Shown piece after piece: positions 24,693-33,614 of a stretch of 64,000 nt of DNA (its first letter is position 1; each line of letters begins with the position of its first letter). Origin of the DNA: Microbacterium sp. MAH-37. Lineage in GTDB: Bacteria > Actinomycetota > Actinomycetes > Actinomycetales > Microbacteriaceae. The notes under the pieces are model-generated. The model saw only the letters and a list, made by a program, of their open reading frames with translations. It made no database searches and had not been told where the DNA came from. The position numbers and the translations under genes are program-made. The stretch spans positions 327,312 to 391,311 of the forward strand of contig NZ_WSEN01000007.1 in assembly GCF_009758255.1 (NCBI RefSeq), written 5' to 3'.

Positions 24693-26408
24693 GTGAACCG
24701 AACGGAAGCGACGGATCGGCGTGCTGCGGCCGTGGTGCTCGGACGCGACGCCGGCGGTTCCTGGATGCTCGTGCACTGCGACGAGGAGGGAGCCGAGTTC
24801 TCCCGCGAGAGCTGCGCATTCGACGAGCTGAACGCCGTCGTGGCGCGCATAGAACGGGGCACACCGCTCTGGATCGTGCGTACGCTGCGCGAGATCTATC
24901 CACCGTTGCTGGGGGCCGGCATCCGGCTGCGCCGCGCGCACGATCTGCTGCTGTGCCACGCCATCCTGCGCGACACGGCCGCGCTGGCGCAGCCGGTGCC
25001 TGCATCCGCTCGCTGGACACGCACAGACGCGGCCGAGCCTCGGCCGCAGGCGCTGTTCGAGGTGGACGCCGGGACCGATCAGGACGACGGGATCGACGAG
25101 CTGCTCGCCGAATGGGCTCGCCAGCGCGCCGCTCTCCGCCGCGCCCCGGATGCCCGGCTCGAACTGCTCTGCAGGGCGGAGTCGACCGGGGCGCTGATCG
25201 CCGAGGAGATGACGGCCGCGGGTCTGCCGTGGGACGTCGCCGTGCACGAGCGGATCCTCGAGAACGCCCTCGGGCCCCGGCCGCTCACCGGCGCCCGTCC
25301 GCTGAAGATGGCACGCCTGGCCGTCGAGGTCGGAGAGCAGCTCGGTGAGCGCGACGTGCCCATAGACAGCCCGCCGCGTCTGCTGCGGTCGCTGCACCGC
25401 GCCGGCATCCTCGTGGAGTCCACGTCGCGGTGGGAGCTCGCCGAGCAGGAGCATCCTGCCGTGGCGCCGCTGCTGGCGTACAAGAAGCTCGCGCGACTGC
25501 ACACGGCGAACGGCTGGGCCTGGCTGCGCGAGTGGGTGCACGAGGGACGGTTCCGGCCGATATACCTCACCGGCGGGGTCGTCACTGGCCGCTGGGCGTC
25601 CAGCGGCGGGGGAGCGCTGCAGATCCCGCGCAGCCTGCGTCCCGCCGTCCGTGCGGATGCCGGGTGGCGGTTCGTGCTCGCGGATGTCGCGCAGCTGGAG
25701 CCCCGGGTGCTCGCCGCGATGTCGCAGGACCGGGCGATGGCCATGGCGGCCCGCGGCGCCGACCTCTACGAGGGGGTCGTGCGCTCCGGCGCGGTGGCGA
25801 CCAGGTCCGAGGCGAAGTACGCCGTGCTCGGCGCGATGTACGGGGCGACGACGGGCGAGAGCGGGCGCCTGGTGCCACGGCTGCGCAAGGTGTTCCCCAC
25901 CGCGATGGCCCTGGTCGACCGCGCCGCGCGCATCGGCGAAGAGGGCGGCGTCGTGTCGACGCTGCTCGGCCGCAGCTCGCCGCCGCCGTCCGGCGAATGG
26001 CGCGCCACGCAGTCCCGAGCCAGCGACCCGGGCGCGGGCGGGGCCGAGGAGCGCCGAGCGCGCAGCCGGGCGCGCGACCGTGGACGCTTCACCCGCAACT
26101 TCGTCGTGCAGGGCACTGCCGCGGAGTGGTCCCTGCTGTGGCTGGCAGAGATCCGGCACCGGCTGTCCGCCCTGCCGCCCGCCGGCTCGCCGGCGCCGGC
26201 ATCCGGCCCGGTCTTCCAGCGCGGCGCGCACCTCGCGTTCTTCCTGCACGACGAGGTGATCGTGCACACTCCTGCGGAGCAGGCGGATGCCGCGGCCGAG
26301 ATCGTCCGCGCAGCAGCGGACGCGGCCACCGCACGACTGTTCCCCGGCTTCGACATCGACATCCCGCTCGATCTGCGCATCGCGGAGGACGCGGGCAAAG
26401 ACGCCTAG
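24693..26408 (+). CDS. PolA-like family A DNA polymerase (annotated bifunctional 3'-5' exonuclease/polymerase)
   Basis: 571 residues. The C-terminal half is a family A polymerase: motif A is VLADVAQLEPRVLA (Asp kept), motif B is KYAVLGAMYGATTGESG, and motif C is FFLHDEVIVH. The N-terminal 180 residues take the place of the exonuclease domain, but I see no clear set of acidic exonuclease residues, so proofreading may be absent. There is no 5' nuclease domain, so this is not the replicative-repair Pol I. It is an actinobacterial accessory polymerase whose role is unknown. An Arg-rich loop (residues about 445-470) interrupts the fingers region. Leaderless GTG start. Confidence 0.85.
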   Translation: MNRTEATDRRAAAVVLGRDAGGSWMLVHCDEEGAEFSRESCAFDELNAVVARIERGTPLWIVRTLREIYPPLLGAGIRLRRAHDLLLCHAILRDTAALAQPVPASARWTRTDAAEPRPQALFEVDAGTDQDDGIDELLAEWARQRAALRRAPDARLELLCRAESTGALIAEEMTAAGLPWDVAVHERILENALGPRPLTGARPLKMARLAVEVGEQLGERDVPIDSPPRLLRSLHRAGILVESTSRWELAEQEHPAVAPLLAYKKLARLHTANGWAWLREWVHEGRFRPIYLTGGVVTGRWASSGGGALQIPRSLRPAVRADAGWRFVLADVAQLEPRVLAAMSQDRAMAMAARGADLYEGVVRSGAVATRSEAKYAVLGAMYGATTGESGRLVPRLRKVFPTAMALVDRAARIGEEGGVVSTLLGRSSPPPSGEWRATQSRASDPGAGGAEERRARSRARDRGRFTRNFVVQGTAAEWSLLWLAEIRHRLSALPPAGSPAPASGPVFQRGAHLAFFLHDEVIVHTPAEQADAAAEIVRAAADAATARLFPGFDIDIPLDLRIAEDAGKDA

Positions 26409-26411
26409 AAT
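26406..26411 (+). promoter_or_regulatory. -10 box TAGAAT for rnpB
   Basis: TAGAAT ends 5 nt before the 5' end of the RNase P RNA and includes the stop codon of the polymerase gene (TAG, 26406-26408). Confidence 0.55.
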
Positions 26412-26416
26412 CGAAA

Positions 26417-26780
26417 GGTGAACGGGTCGGCTGGACGGTCGCGTTGCGGGTGACCGCACCGAGGAACGTCCGGGCTCCACAGGGCAGGGCGGTGGGTAAC
26501 ACCCACCCGGAGCAATCCGCGAGACAGTGCCACAGAGAGCAGACCGCCTCGAAAGAGGTAAGGGTGAAAGGGTGGTGTAAGAGACCACCGGGGGCCGTGG
26601 TGACACGGCCCGCCAGGTAAACCTCGCCCGGAGCAAGGCCAGACAGAGGATGTTGACGCGGCTCGCCGAGTCCTCGGGTAGGCCGCTGGAGCGGCACGGC
26701 AACGTGTCGCCGAGAGAGATGACCGTCCACGGGGCGCAAGCCCCCGGACAGAACCCGGCGTACAGGCCGGCCCGTTCACC
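26417..26780 (+). ncRNA. rnpB: RNase P RNA, bacterial type A
   Basis: The catalytic RNA that trims tRNA 5' ends. Both universally conserved cores are present: GAGGAACGTCCGGGCTCC at 26461-26478 and ACAGAACCCGGCGTACAGG near 26748-26766. The ends pair as helix P1 (26417-26431 with 26766-26780). The GGTGGTGTAAGAGACCACC and GGTAAACC segments of the specificity domain are also typical. Ends are set by P1 pairing and may be off by a few bases. A perfect palindromic terminator follows. Confidence 0.96.
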
Positions 26781-26789
26781 TCATACGAC

Positions 26790-26823
26790 GAAGCCCCGGA
26801 ATCCGATCGGATTCCGGGGCTTC
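26790..26823. terminator. Bidirectional terminator between rnpB and ppgK
   Basis: A perfect 34-bp palindrome (17-bp arms meeting at the centre, folding with a small loop) lies between the RNA gene and the convergent glucokinase gene. Confidence 0.92.
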
Positions 26824-26835
26824 TCACGAGGGGGT

Positions 26836-27594
26836 TCAGTCAGCGGCGAGCGAGGCCGCGCCGATGATGCCGGACGAGTTGCGGTGGATCGCCGGGACGA
26901 TCGGGGTGTTCAGCTCGAGCAGCGGGATGAACTTCTCCGGGTGCTTCGAGACGCCGCCGCCGACCACGAACAGGTCGGGGCTGAACAGGAACTCGACGTG
27001 GCTGAAGAAGATCTGCAGCCGCGCGGACCATTCCTCCCAGGAGAGGCTCTCGCGCTCCATGGCGGAGTAGGCGGTCCACTTCTCGATCGAGTCGGTCTCG
27101 ACCGAGGTGCCGCCGTACAGCAGGTGACCGAGCTCGGTGTTCGGCAGGAGCACGCCGTCGTAGAGGAACGCCGAGCCGATGCCGGTGCCGAGGGTGGCGA
27201 GGATGGTGAGGCCCTGAGCGTCGCGCGCGGCGCCGTGGCGCACCTCGGCCACGCCGGCGGCGTCCGCGTCGTTGACGAAGTGGATCTCGCGGCCGAGGCC
27301 GTCCTCGAAGAACTTCTCGGCCTCGAAGCCGATCCAGTCCTTCGAGATGTTCGCGGCGGACAGTGTCTTGCCGTGCTTGACGATCGCCGGGAACGCGACG
27401 CCGAGGGGCAGGTCAGAGTCGGCGACGCCGAGGGTGTCGAGCACCTGCTTGACGGCGTCCAGCACGTCCGCGGGGGAGGCGCCCTTCGGAGTGGGGACCC
27501 GAATACGATCGGAGTCGAGTGTGCCGTGGGAGAGGTTGACGATTCCCGCCTTGATGCCTGTGCCGCCGATGTCGACGCCGATCGCTTGTGCCAT
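26836..27594 (-). CDS. ppgK: Polyphosphate glucokinase (ROK family)
   Basis: 252 residues, phosphorylates glucose with polyphosphate (and usually ATP). The N-terminal phosphate motif AIGVDIGGTGIKAG, the second ATLGTGIGSA motif, the catalytic Asp in HFVNDADAAG and the closing VVGGGVSKHPEKF are all family features. I start it at the ATG at 27594 because TAGGCT lies 7 nt before it; the ATG at 27600 would fall between the -10 box and the transcription start. Confidence 0.93.
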   Translation of the reverse strand: MAQAIGVDIGGTGIKAGIVNLSHGTLDSDRIRVPTPKGASPADVLDAVKQVLDTLGVADSDLPLGVAFPAIVKHGKTLSAANISKDWIGFEAEKFFEDGLGREIHFVNDADAAGVAEVRHGAARDAQGLTILATLGTGIGSAFLYDGVLLPNTELGHLLYGGTSVETDSIEKWTAYSAMERESLSWEEWSARLQIFFSHVEFLFSPDLFVVGGGVSKHPEKFIPLLELNTPIVPAIHRNSSGIIGAASLAAD

Positions 27595-27601
27595 GGGCAT
27601 T

Positions 27602-27607
27602 AGCCTA
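27602..27607 (-). promoter_or_regulatory. -10 box TAGGCT for leaderless ppgK
   Basis: On the minus strand TAGGCT is followed by 7 nt and then the ATG at 27594. Confidence 0.55.
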
Positions 27608-27662
27608 GCGAGAGCACGACGCGACGTTAGGATCGTGACAACAGCTACGAAGGGACGGAGCC

Positions 27663-27854
27663 ATGCCCGAAGGGGATGACAAGTACTGGTACAACCTCAC
27701 CACCAAGCAGGTGGAGTACGGCATGATCTCGTCGTCGTACGACCGGGTCGGCCCGTTCGACACCAAGGCTGAGGCCGAGCGCGCCCCTGAGGTCATGGTG
27801 GAGCGCTCGAACAAGTGGGCCGAGGAGGAAGCGGCCGAGAACGGCTGGGACTGA
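27663..27854 (+). CDS. Small SPOR-like conserved protein
   Basis: 63 residues: a Tyr/Trp-rich start (DDKYWYNLTTKQVEYG), then DRVGPFDTKAEAERAPEVM and an acidic C-terminus ending NGWD. The pattern resembles the half-size SPOR-like proteins common in Microbacteriaceae, sometimes mislabelled methionine aminopeptidase. There is no signal peptide. AGGGACGGAG precedes the ATG, and a TAGGAT box at about 27629 may be its -10. It ends 5 nt before glnA2 and is likely cotranscribed with it. Confidence 0.7.
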   Translation: MPEGDDKYWYNLTTKQVEYGMISSSYDRVGPFDTKAEAERAPEVMVERSNKWAEEEAAENGWD

Positions 27855-27859
27855 CACAC

Positions 27860-29197
27860 ATGGACAAACAGCGTGATTTCGTGCTGCGGACCATCGAGGA
27901 GCGCGGCGTAAAGTTCGTGCGCCTGTGGTTCACCGACGTCATCGGCACGCTGAAGTCGGTCGCGATCGCGCCGGCAGAGGTCGAGGGCGCGTTCGCCGAG
28001 GGCATCGGCTTCGACGGCTCTGCGATCGAGGGCCTGACCCGCTCGTTCGAGTCCGATCTGCTCGCGCAGCCCGACCCGACGACCTTCCAGATCCTGCCCT
28101 GGCGCGGCGAGATCGATCCCACCGCTCGTATGTTCTGCGATCTCACGACGCCCGACGGGCAGCCCGCGGTCTCCGATCCGCGGCATGTGCTCCGGCGCAC
28201 GCTCGCGAAGGCGGCGGATGCCGGGTTCACGTTCTACACGCATCCTGAGATCGAGTTCTACCTGCTGAAGTCCTCGCAGATCGGCCCGGAGGGGCCGATC
28301 CCGGCGGATTCCGCAGGCTACTTCGACAACGTTCCCGGCGGCACGGCGCACGACTTCCGCCGACGCGCGGTGCGGATGCTGGAGGATCTCGGCATCTCGG
28401 TGGAGTACAGCCACCACGAGGGCGGCCCCGGTCAGAACGAGATCGACCTCCGTTACGCCGACGCACTCACCACCGCGGACAACATCATGACGTTCCGGAC
28501 CGTCGTGAAGGAGGTCGCGATCGAGCAGGGCGTGTACGCGACGTTCATGCCCAAGCCGCTCAGCGACCACCCCGGCAGCGGCATGCACACGCACATGTCC
28601 CTGTTCGAGGGCGACGTGAACGCGTTCTACGAGGAAGGCGCGCAGTACCAGCTCTCCCGCACCGGCCGGCACTTCATCGCCGGCCTGCTGCGGCATGCCA
28701 ACGAGATCGCCGCGGTGACGAACCAGTTCGTCAACTCGTACAAGCGGCTGTGGAGCGGCGGCGAGGCGCCGAGCTTCGTCACCTGGGGGCACCAGAACAG
28801 GTCCGCCCTCGTCCGCGTGCCGATGTACAAGCCGAACAAGGGCCAGTCCTCGCGGGTCGAGTACCGCGGCCTGGACTCGGCGACCAACCCGTATCTGGCG
28901 TATGCGCTGATCCTCGCAGCCGGCCTGAAGGGCATCGAGGAGGAGTACGACCTGCCTCCCGAGGCCGAGGACAACGTCTGGACGCTCAGCGACGCCGAGC
29001 GCCGGGCGCTGGGCTACGAGCCGCTGCCGGCCAGCCTCGACCACGCACTGGAGTTCATGGAGGATTCCGAGCTGGTGGCCGAGACACTCGGCGAGCAGGT
29101 GTTCAACTACGTGCTGCTGAACAAGCGCAAGGAGTGGGAGGCGTACCGCGGTCAGGTCACGCCGTTCGAGCTCAAGAGCAACCTCGAGCTGCTCTGA
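27860..29197 (+). CDS. glnA2: Glutamine synthetase, GlnA2-type
   Basis: 445 residues, ATP-dependent ligase fold of glutamine synthetase. Conserved segments include FTDVIGTLKSVAI, GFDGSAIEGL, the metal-site EIEFYLL, the MPKPLSDHPGSGMHTHMSL motif and VEYRGLDSATNPYLAYA. The usual adenylylation-loop Tyr motif of GlnA1 is absent: the segment reads YDLPPEAEDNVW. In Streptomyces and mycobacteria GlnA2 is dispensable and some paralogues act as gamma-glutamylpolyamine synthetases, so the substrate may not be ammonia. It is followed 3 nt later by glnE, the same cluster as in M. tuberculosis. Confidence 0.93.
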   Translation: MDKQRDFVLRTIEERGVKFVRLWFTDVIGTLKSVAIAPAEVEGAFAEGIGFDGSAIEGLTRSFESDLLAQPDPTTFQILPWRGEIDPTARMFCDLTTPDGQPAVSDPRHVLRRTLAKAADAGFTFYTHPEIEFYLLKSSQIGPEGPIPADSAGYFDNVPGGTAHDFRRRAVRMLEDLGISVEYSHHEGGPGQNEIDLRYADALTTADNIMTFRTVVKEVAIEQGVYATFMPKPLSDHPGSGMHTHMSLFEGDVNAFYEEGAQYQLSRTGRHFIAGLLRHANEIAAVTNQFVNSYKRLWSGGEAPSFVTWGHQNRSALVRVPMYKPNKGQSSRVEYRGLDSATNPYLAYALILAAGLKGIEEEYDLPPEAEDNVWTLSDAERRALGYEPLPASLDHALEFMEDSELVAETLGEQVFNYVLLNKRKEWEAYRGQVTPFELKSNLELL

Positions 29198-29200
29198 TCC

Positions 29201-32176
29201 ATGGCCCGCCAGGACGAGTCCGTCTCGCTGTCGGCGCTCGCCCGGCTCGGCTTCGCCGAGCTGAGCACGGCCTCGGCGGCGCTGGAGGAGCTCGCGGAGC
29301 TGACCGGATCCTCGCGGGCAGCGCTCCTCCAGGGGGCGATCGCCGCCGACCCGGACGGAGCGCTGGAGGGACTGCTGCGGATCGCCCGGCGCGCGCCGGG
29401 CGATCTCGCCCCGCTTCTGAGTGATCCCGATGCGCGATCGCGCGCCTGGCGGCTGCTGGGCGCGTCCTCCGGCGTCGCGGAGTTCCTGCTGCGGCATCCG
29501 GAGCATCTCACGGTGCTGCGAGACGAGGCGACAGCCGTTCCGGACTCCCACGCGCTGCGGGAGCGGATGCTGCACGCCGTGGGTGCCCGCGACGGCGTCG
29601 CGTCCGACGGGGGGCCCGATGCCGTGATCGCTCTGCGCGTGGCGTATCGCCGTGCGCTGAGCGAGATCGCGCTCGTCGACGTGATGTCCGCCGATCCGGT
29701 CGGGCTCATCGACGAGGTCTGCGCGGCGCTGGCGGATGCCGCAGGGGCGGCGCTGGAGGGCGCACTCGCCGTCGCCAGAGCCCGCCTGGCCGAGAGCGTC
29801 CCGCTCGCCGAGGTGCAGGCCACGCGCCTCGCGATCATCGGCATGGGTAAGGCCGGAGCGCGCGAACTGAACTACATCAGCGACGTGGACGTCATCTTCG
29901 TGGCAGGCACCGCCGACGACGAGGTGCTCGCCGAGTCGCGCGCGCTCGATCACGCCACCCGCCTCGCCCGCGATGTCATGACGGTCCTCTCGGGCATGGA
30001 GGTGGAGCCCCCGCTCTGGGAGGTCGATGCCGCGCTGCGCCCGGAGGGCAAGCAGGGCGCGCTGGTGCGCTCGCTCTCCTCGCACCTGGCGTACTACGAG
30101 CGCTGGGCGAAGAGCTGGGAGTTCCAGGCGCTGCTGAAGGCCAGGCCGCTCGCCGGAGATCCGGTGCTGGGCGAGGCGTATCTCGCCGCCGTGCAGCCGC
30201 TGATCTGGTCGAGTGCCGCGCGCGACGACTTCGTCGACAGCGTGCAGCAGATGCGCGAGCGCGTCACCGCGCACATCGACCCGGCGGACGCCGCCTATCA
30301 GCTGAAACTCGGCGAGGGCGGCCTCCGCGACATCGAGTTCACCGTGCAGCTGCTGCAGTTGGTGCACGGCCTCGCAGACGAGTCGCTGCGGGTGCGCGGC
30401 ACGCTCGAGGCGCTGGACGCGCTCCGCGATCGCGGGTACATCGGCCGTTCCGAGGCCGGGGTGTTCGGCGCGGATTACCGGATGCTGCGTCTGCTGGAGC
30501 ATCGTCTGCAGCTGCGCGACCTGCGGCGCACGCATCTCATGCCGCGAACGGACGCCGGGCTGCGGGTGCTGGCCCGTGCCACCGGGCTCGCCGACACCGG
30601 TGAGGGCGTGTGGCAGCGCTGGGAGGCCATCCGGCGCGAAGTGCGCGAGCTCCACGTGCGGCTGTTCTATCGGCCGCTGCTCAGCGCCGTGGCTGCGCTC
30701 CCCGAGGAGGAGCGCACCCTCTCGGCGGCGCAGGCCCACGACCGTCTGGCGGCCATCGGCTTCCGCGATCCGGCCGGAGCGCTGCGGCACATCGGCGCGC
30801 TCACCGGCGGGCTGAGCCGCAAGGCGGTGGTGCAGCGATCGCTGATGCCGATCATGGTGCGCTGGTTCGCCGACGGCAGCGATCCCGACTACGGGCTGAT
30901 CGCGTTCCGCCGCATCAGCGAGCGGCTCGGCGACACCCCGTGGTTCCTGCGCATGCTGCGCGATTCCGCCGGTGCGGCCGAGAGGCTCACCCGCGTGCTG
31001 TCCGGCTCGAAGTACATCGGCGAGCTGATGGAGTGGATCCCCGAATCCGTCGCCTGGCTGGACAGCGAGGGGCAGCTGCGCCCGCGCTCGGCGAAGGCTC
31101 TCGACGACGAGGCGAGGGCCATCCAGACCCGGCACGTGACGGTGGCAGATGCGGCGAAGGCCGTCCGTGCGCTGCGCCGCAGGGAGCTGCTGCGCACCGC
31201 GATGGGCGCGGTGCTGGACGTGCTCACGATCGAGGAGGTCGCGCAGGCGCTCACCGACATCACCGAGGCGGCGATCCAGGCTGCGCTTCGCGCCGTGCGG
31301 CGCGAGGTCGTTCCGCCGGAGCACGACGCGCTGGACTTCTCGGTGATCGGGATGGGACGCTTCGGCGGCGCGGAGCTGGGGTTCGGATCCGATGCGGATG
31401 TGCTGTTCGTCTACGACGCGAACGGCGTCGACCCGCACACCGCTCAGCAGCTGTCCGCGCGGATCGTCGCCGGCCTGCGGGAGCACCTCACGGATCACCG
31501 GCTGCCGCTCGAACTCGACGCCGACCTCCGGCCGGAGGGGCGCAACGGACCGCTGGTGCGCTCCTTCGACGCCTATGCGGAGTACTACCGTCGCTGGTCG
31601 CTGTCCTGGGAGGCCCAGGCGCTGCTGCGCGCACGGGGCATCGCAGGCAGCGCGAAGCTCATCGCCCGCTTCACCGAGCTCGCCGACGGCATCCGCTATC
31701 CCGAGTCGATCGGGCTGCAGGAGGTTCGCGAGATCAAGCGGATCAAGGCCAGGGTCGAGGGGGAGCGGCTCCCGCAGGGCGCTGACCCCCGCAGGCATCT
31801 GAAGCTCGGCCCCGGCACGCTCAGCGACGTGGAGTGGATGGCGCAGCTGCTGCAGCTGCAGCACGCCGCTCGTGTCCCCGGGCTGCGGACGACGTCGACG
31901 TTGGGCGCGCTCTCCGCCGCGGAGGATGCCGGGCTGCTCCCGGCGTCCGGCGTCAGTCGCCTGCGTGCGGCGTGGCTGCTGTCCAGCAGGCTGCGCTCGG
32001 CGATCACCCTGTACACCGGAAAGGCGACCGACGTGCTGCCGGCTGACCGCCGGGAGCTCGATGCGGTCGCCCGCCTGCTCGGCTATCCGGACCGATCCGC
32101 GACGCAGCTCGACGAGGAGTACCTGGGCGTCACGCGCCGCGCACGCCGGGTCTTCGAGAAGAACTTCTACGGCTGA
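29201..32176 (+). CDS. glnE: Bifunctional glutamine synthetase adenylyltransferase/adenylyl-removing enzyme
   Basis: 991 residues with two nucleotidyltransferase domains joined by helical regions. The N-terminal one has GMGKAGARELNYISDVDVIFV (residues about 213-233) and the C-terminal one GMGRFGGAELGFGSDADVLFV (about 718-738). Each has the G-G-D-x-D metal motif. In E. coli the first removes and the second adds AMP on the GlnA1 tyrosine. The target, a GlnA1 with the Tyr motif, is encoded at 34489-35913. Confidence 0.95.
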   Translation: MARQDESVSLSALARLGFAELSTASAALEELAELTGSSRAALLQGAIAADPDGALEGLLRIARRAPGDLAPLLSDPDARSRAWRLLGASSGVAEFLLRHPEHLTVLRDEATAVPDSHALRERMLHAVGARDGVASDGGPDAVIALRVAYRRALSEIALVDVMSADPVGLIDEVCAALADAAGAALEGALAVARARLAESVPLAEVQATRLAIIGMGKAGARELNYISDVDVIFVAGTADDEVLAESRALDHATRLARDVMTVLSGMEVEPPLWEVDAALRPEGKQGALVRSLSSHLAYYERWAKSWEFQALLKARPLAGDPVLGEAYLAAVQPLIWSSAARDDFVDSVQQMRERVTAHIDPADAAYQLKLGEGGLRDIEFTVQLLQLVHGLADESLRVRGTLEALDALRDRGYIGRSEAGVFGADYRMLRLLEHRLQLRDLRRTHLMPRTDAGLRVLARATGLADTGEGVWQRWEAIRREVRELHVRLFYRPLLSAVAALPEEERTLSAAQAHDRLAAIGFRDPAGALRHIGALTGGLSRKAVVQRSLMPIMVRWFADGSDPDYGLIAFRRISERLGDTPWFLRMLRDSAGAAERLTRVLSGSKYIGELMEWIPESVAWLDSEGQLRPRSAKALDDEARAIQTRHVTVADAAKAVRALRRRELLRTAMGAVLDVLTIEEVAQALTDITEAAIQAALRAVRREVVPPEHDALDFSVIGMGRFGGAELGFGSDADVLFVYDANGVDPHTAQQLSARIVAGLREHLTDHRLPLELDADLRPEGRNGPLVRSFDAYAEYYRRWSLSWEAQALLRARGIAGSAKLIARFTELADGIRYPESIGLQEVREIKRIKARVEGERLPQGADPRRHLKLGPGTLSDVEWMAQLLQLQHAARVPGLRTTSTLGALSAAEDAGLLPASGVSRLRAAWLLSSRLRSAITLYTGKATDVLPADRRELDAVARLLGYPDRSATQLDEEYLGVTRRARRVFEKNFYG

Positions 32177-32189
32177 CCGAGAGGATCGT

Positions 32190-32771
32190 ATGACGAGCTC
32201 CATCCGTGACCTGCTGCGTGCTGTGCCCGCGCTCACCGGATCTGCGCCGCCGTTCGATCCGCTCTCCGCGCCCGACGATCCCACCGAGCTGTTCGTCGCG
32301 TGGTTAGACGAGGCATTGGCGGCGGACATCGCCGAGCCGCACGCGATGACGCTGTCGACGGTCGACGCGGAGGGGCGGCCGGATGCCCGCACGCTGATCC
32401 TCAAGGACGTGGACCGGGTGGGCTGGGCGTTCGGGAGCACGCTGTCCTCGGTCAAGGGGCGTCAGCTGGCCATGCATCCGGCGGCCGCGCTGAGCTTCTG
32501 GTGGCCGGGCCAGGTGCGCGCGGTGCGCGTGCGGGGGCCGGTCGTGCAGGCTTCGACGGAGGAGTCCGCCGCCGATCTGGCGGCACGCTCCGCCGCGGCG
32601 CGGGAGGGCGTCGCCGAGGGTGACTGGGCGCTCTGGCGTGTGGTGCCCGAGCAGATCGAGTTCTGGCAGGGCGCGGCGGATCGCCGGCACCTGCGTCTGA
32701 TGTACGAGAGGCGCGGCGACGGCTGGTCGCACGCCGTGGTGAACGGTGCGCAGAGAGAGGATGCAGGATGA
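32190..32771 (+). CDS. Pyridoxamine 5'-phosphate oxidase-family protein
   Basis: 193 residues, FMN-binding split barrel. AMTLSTVDAEGRPDARTLILKDVD, TLSSVKGRQLAMHPAAALSFWW and the C-terminal EFWQGAADRRHLRLMYER follow PdxH, which oxidises pyridoxamine phosphate to PLP. The internal RPxxSQIGAW segment of classical PdxH is missing or altered, so the exact activity is uncertain. GAGAGGAT stands before the ATG at 32190. The stop overlaps the start of the cupin gene (ATGA). Confidence 0.85.
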   Translation: MTSSIRDLLRAVPALTGSAPPFDPLSAPDDPTELFVAWLDEALAADIAEPHAMTLSTVDAEGRPDARTLILKDVDRVGWAFGSTLSSVKGRQLAMHPAAALSFWWPGQVRAVRVRGPVVQASTEESAADLAARSAAAREGVAEGDWALWRVVPEQIEFWQGAADRRHLRLMYERRGDGWSHAVVNGAQREDAG

Positions 32772-33199
32772 GCGAGGGTTACGAGGTCACGCAGATCGGA
32801 GGCCTGGACGACTGGCGCGGGCACTTCGGCGGGTTCGACGAGAGCCGGTCGCGTGACGGGCGACGGGTCATCGACCACGAGCTGACCATGCAGTACATCG
32901 GCATGACGGCCAACGCGCTGGTGCCGGGGGAGGAGGCCGGGTACTGGCATTCGCACAGCCGTGTCGAGGAGCTCTACGTGTTCCTTGAGGGGCGAGGCCA
33001 GATGGGGCTCGACGACGACGTGGTCGATGTCGGACCCGGCTCGGTCGTGCGGGTCGGTCAGGGCGTTTGGCGCACATGGCGCGCGCTGCCCGACAGCCCG
33101 GGGGAGCTGCGCTGGCTCTGCATCCGTGCCGCAGGCGAGGAGCTGCCCCACCTGCCGAATGACGGCACGCGCGCTCCGGAACGGCCGATGCCGTGGTGA
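32768..33199 (+). CDS. Cupin domain protein
   Basis: 143 residues in a single beta-barrel cupin. The metal-binding pattern is visible as GYWHSHSRVEELYVFLEGRG (motif 1: His, His, Glu) and PGSVVRVGQGVWRTWRA (motif 2, where the usual His looks replaced). It may be a small-molecule sensor or epimerase-like enzyme, but no substrate can be inferred. Coupled at both ends: ATGA with the preceding oxidase gene and GTGA with the next gene. Confidence 0.8.
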   Translation: MSEGYEVTQIGGLDDWRGHFGGFDESRSRDGRRVIDHELTMQYIGMTANALVPGEEAGYWHSHSRVEELYVFLEGRGQMGLDDDVVDVGPGSVVRVGQGVWRTWRALPDSPGELRWLCIRAAGEELPHLPNDGTRAPERPMPW

Positions 33200-33603
33200 C
33201 CGCGCTGGAGACTCTCCACGGCCGCTGGACGGGCGAGGAGGAGGTGTTCGCGACCGCATGGACACCGGCGGGGCGTGCCGAGGCCGAGCTCGTGCTCGCA
33301 GAGGGCCCAGGCGGCGCGCTGATCGTCGACTACGCCGAGACCCGCGCGGACGGTGCGATGACAGGCCACGGCGTCGTCCTCGGCGACGGCTGGTGGTGGT
33401 TCGACTCCTACGGCTTCGTTCCGTCGGCGCCCGGTACGGCCACCTGGAGCGACGGGGAGCTCGTCCTCGAACGGCGCTCGGAACGGGGCAGGAACGTCAT
33501 GGTCCTGGCATCCGACGGTGAGGTCCTGACGATGCGCCTCGCCGCGGCGTCCGGCGACGGAGAGCTGCAGCCTCTCGTGTCGGGGGTCTACCGCCGGGGG
33601 TAG
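33196..33603 (+). CDS. Hypothetical beta-barrel protein (DUF1579-like)
   Basis: About 135 residues from the GTG at 33196, which overlaps the cupin stop codon (GTGA); another GTG lies one codon earlier. The sequence starts LETLHGRWTGEEEVFATAW and alternates short strands with turns (GWWWFDSYGF, WSDGELVLERRS), like small lipocalin-like DUF1579 proteins. No catalytic motif is seen. It is the last gene of a small run after glnE. Confidence 0.6.
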   Translation: MTALETLHGRWTGEEEVFATAWTPAGRAEAELVLAEGPGGALIVDYAETRADGAMTGHGVVLGDGWWWFDSYGFVPSAPGTATWSDGELVLERRSERGRNVMVLASDGEVLTMRLAAASGDGELQPLVSGVYRRG

Positions 33604-33614
33604 CCCGACGGCGC

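Noticed and set aside
27605..32455. A 1616-codon open frame on the minus strand opposite glnA2 and glnE
   Set aside because: It is a by-product of high-GC codon use. The plus-strand genes are conserved full-length families, and the reverse frame is Arg/Ala/Gly-rich without any motif or RBS.
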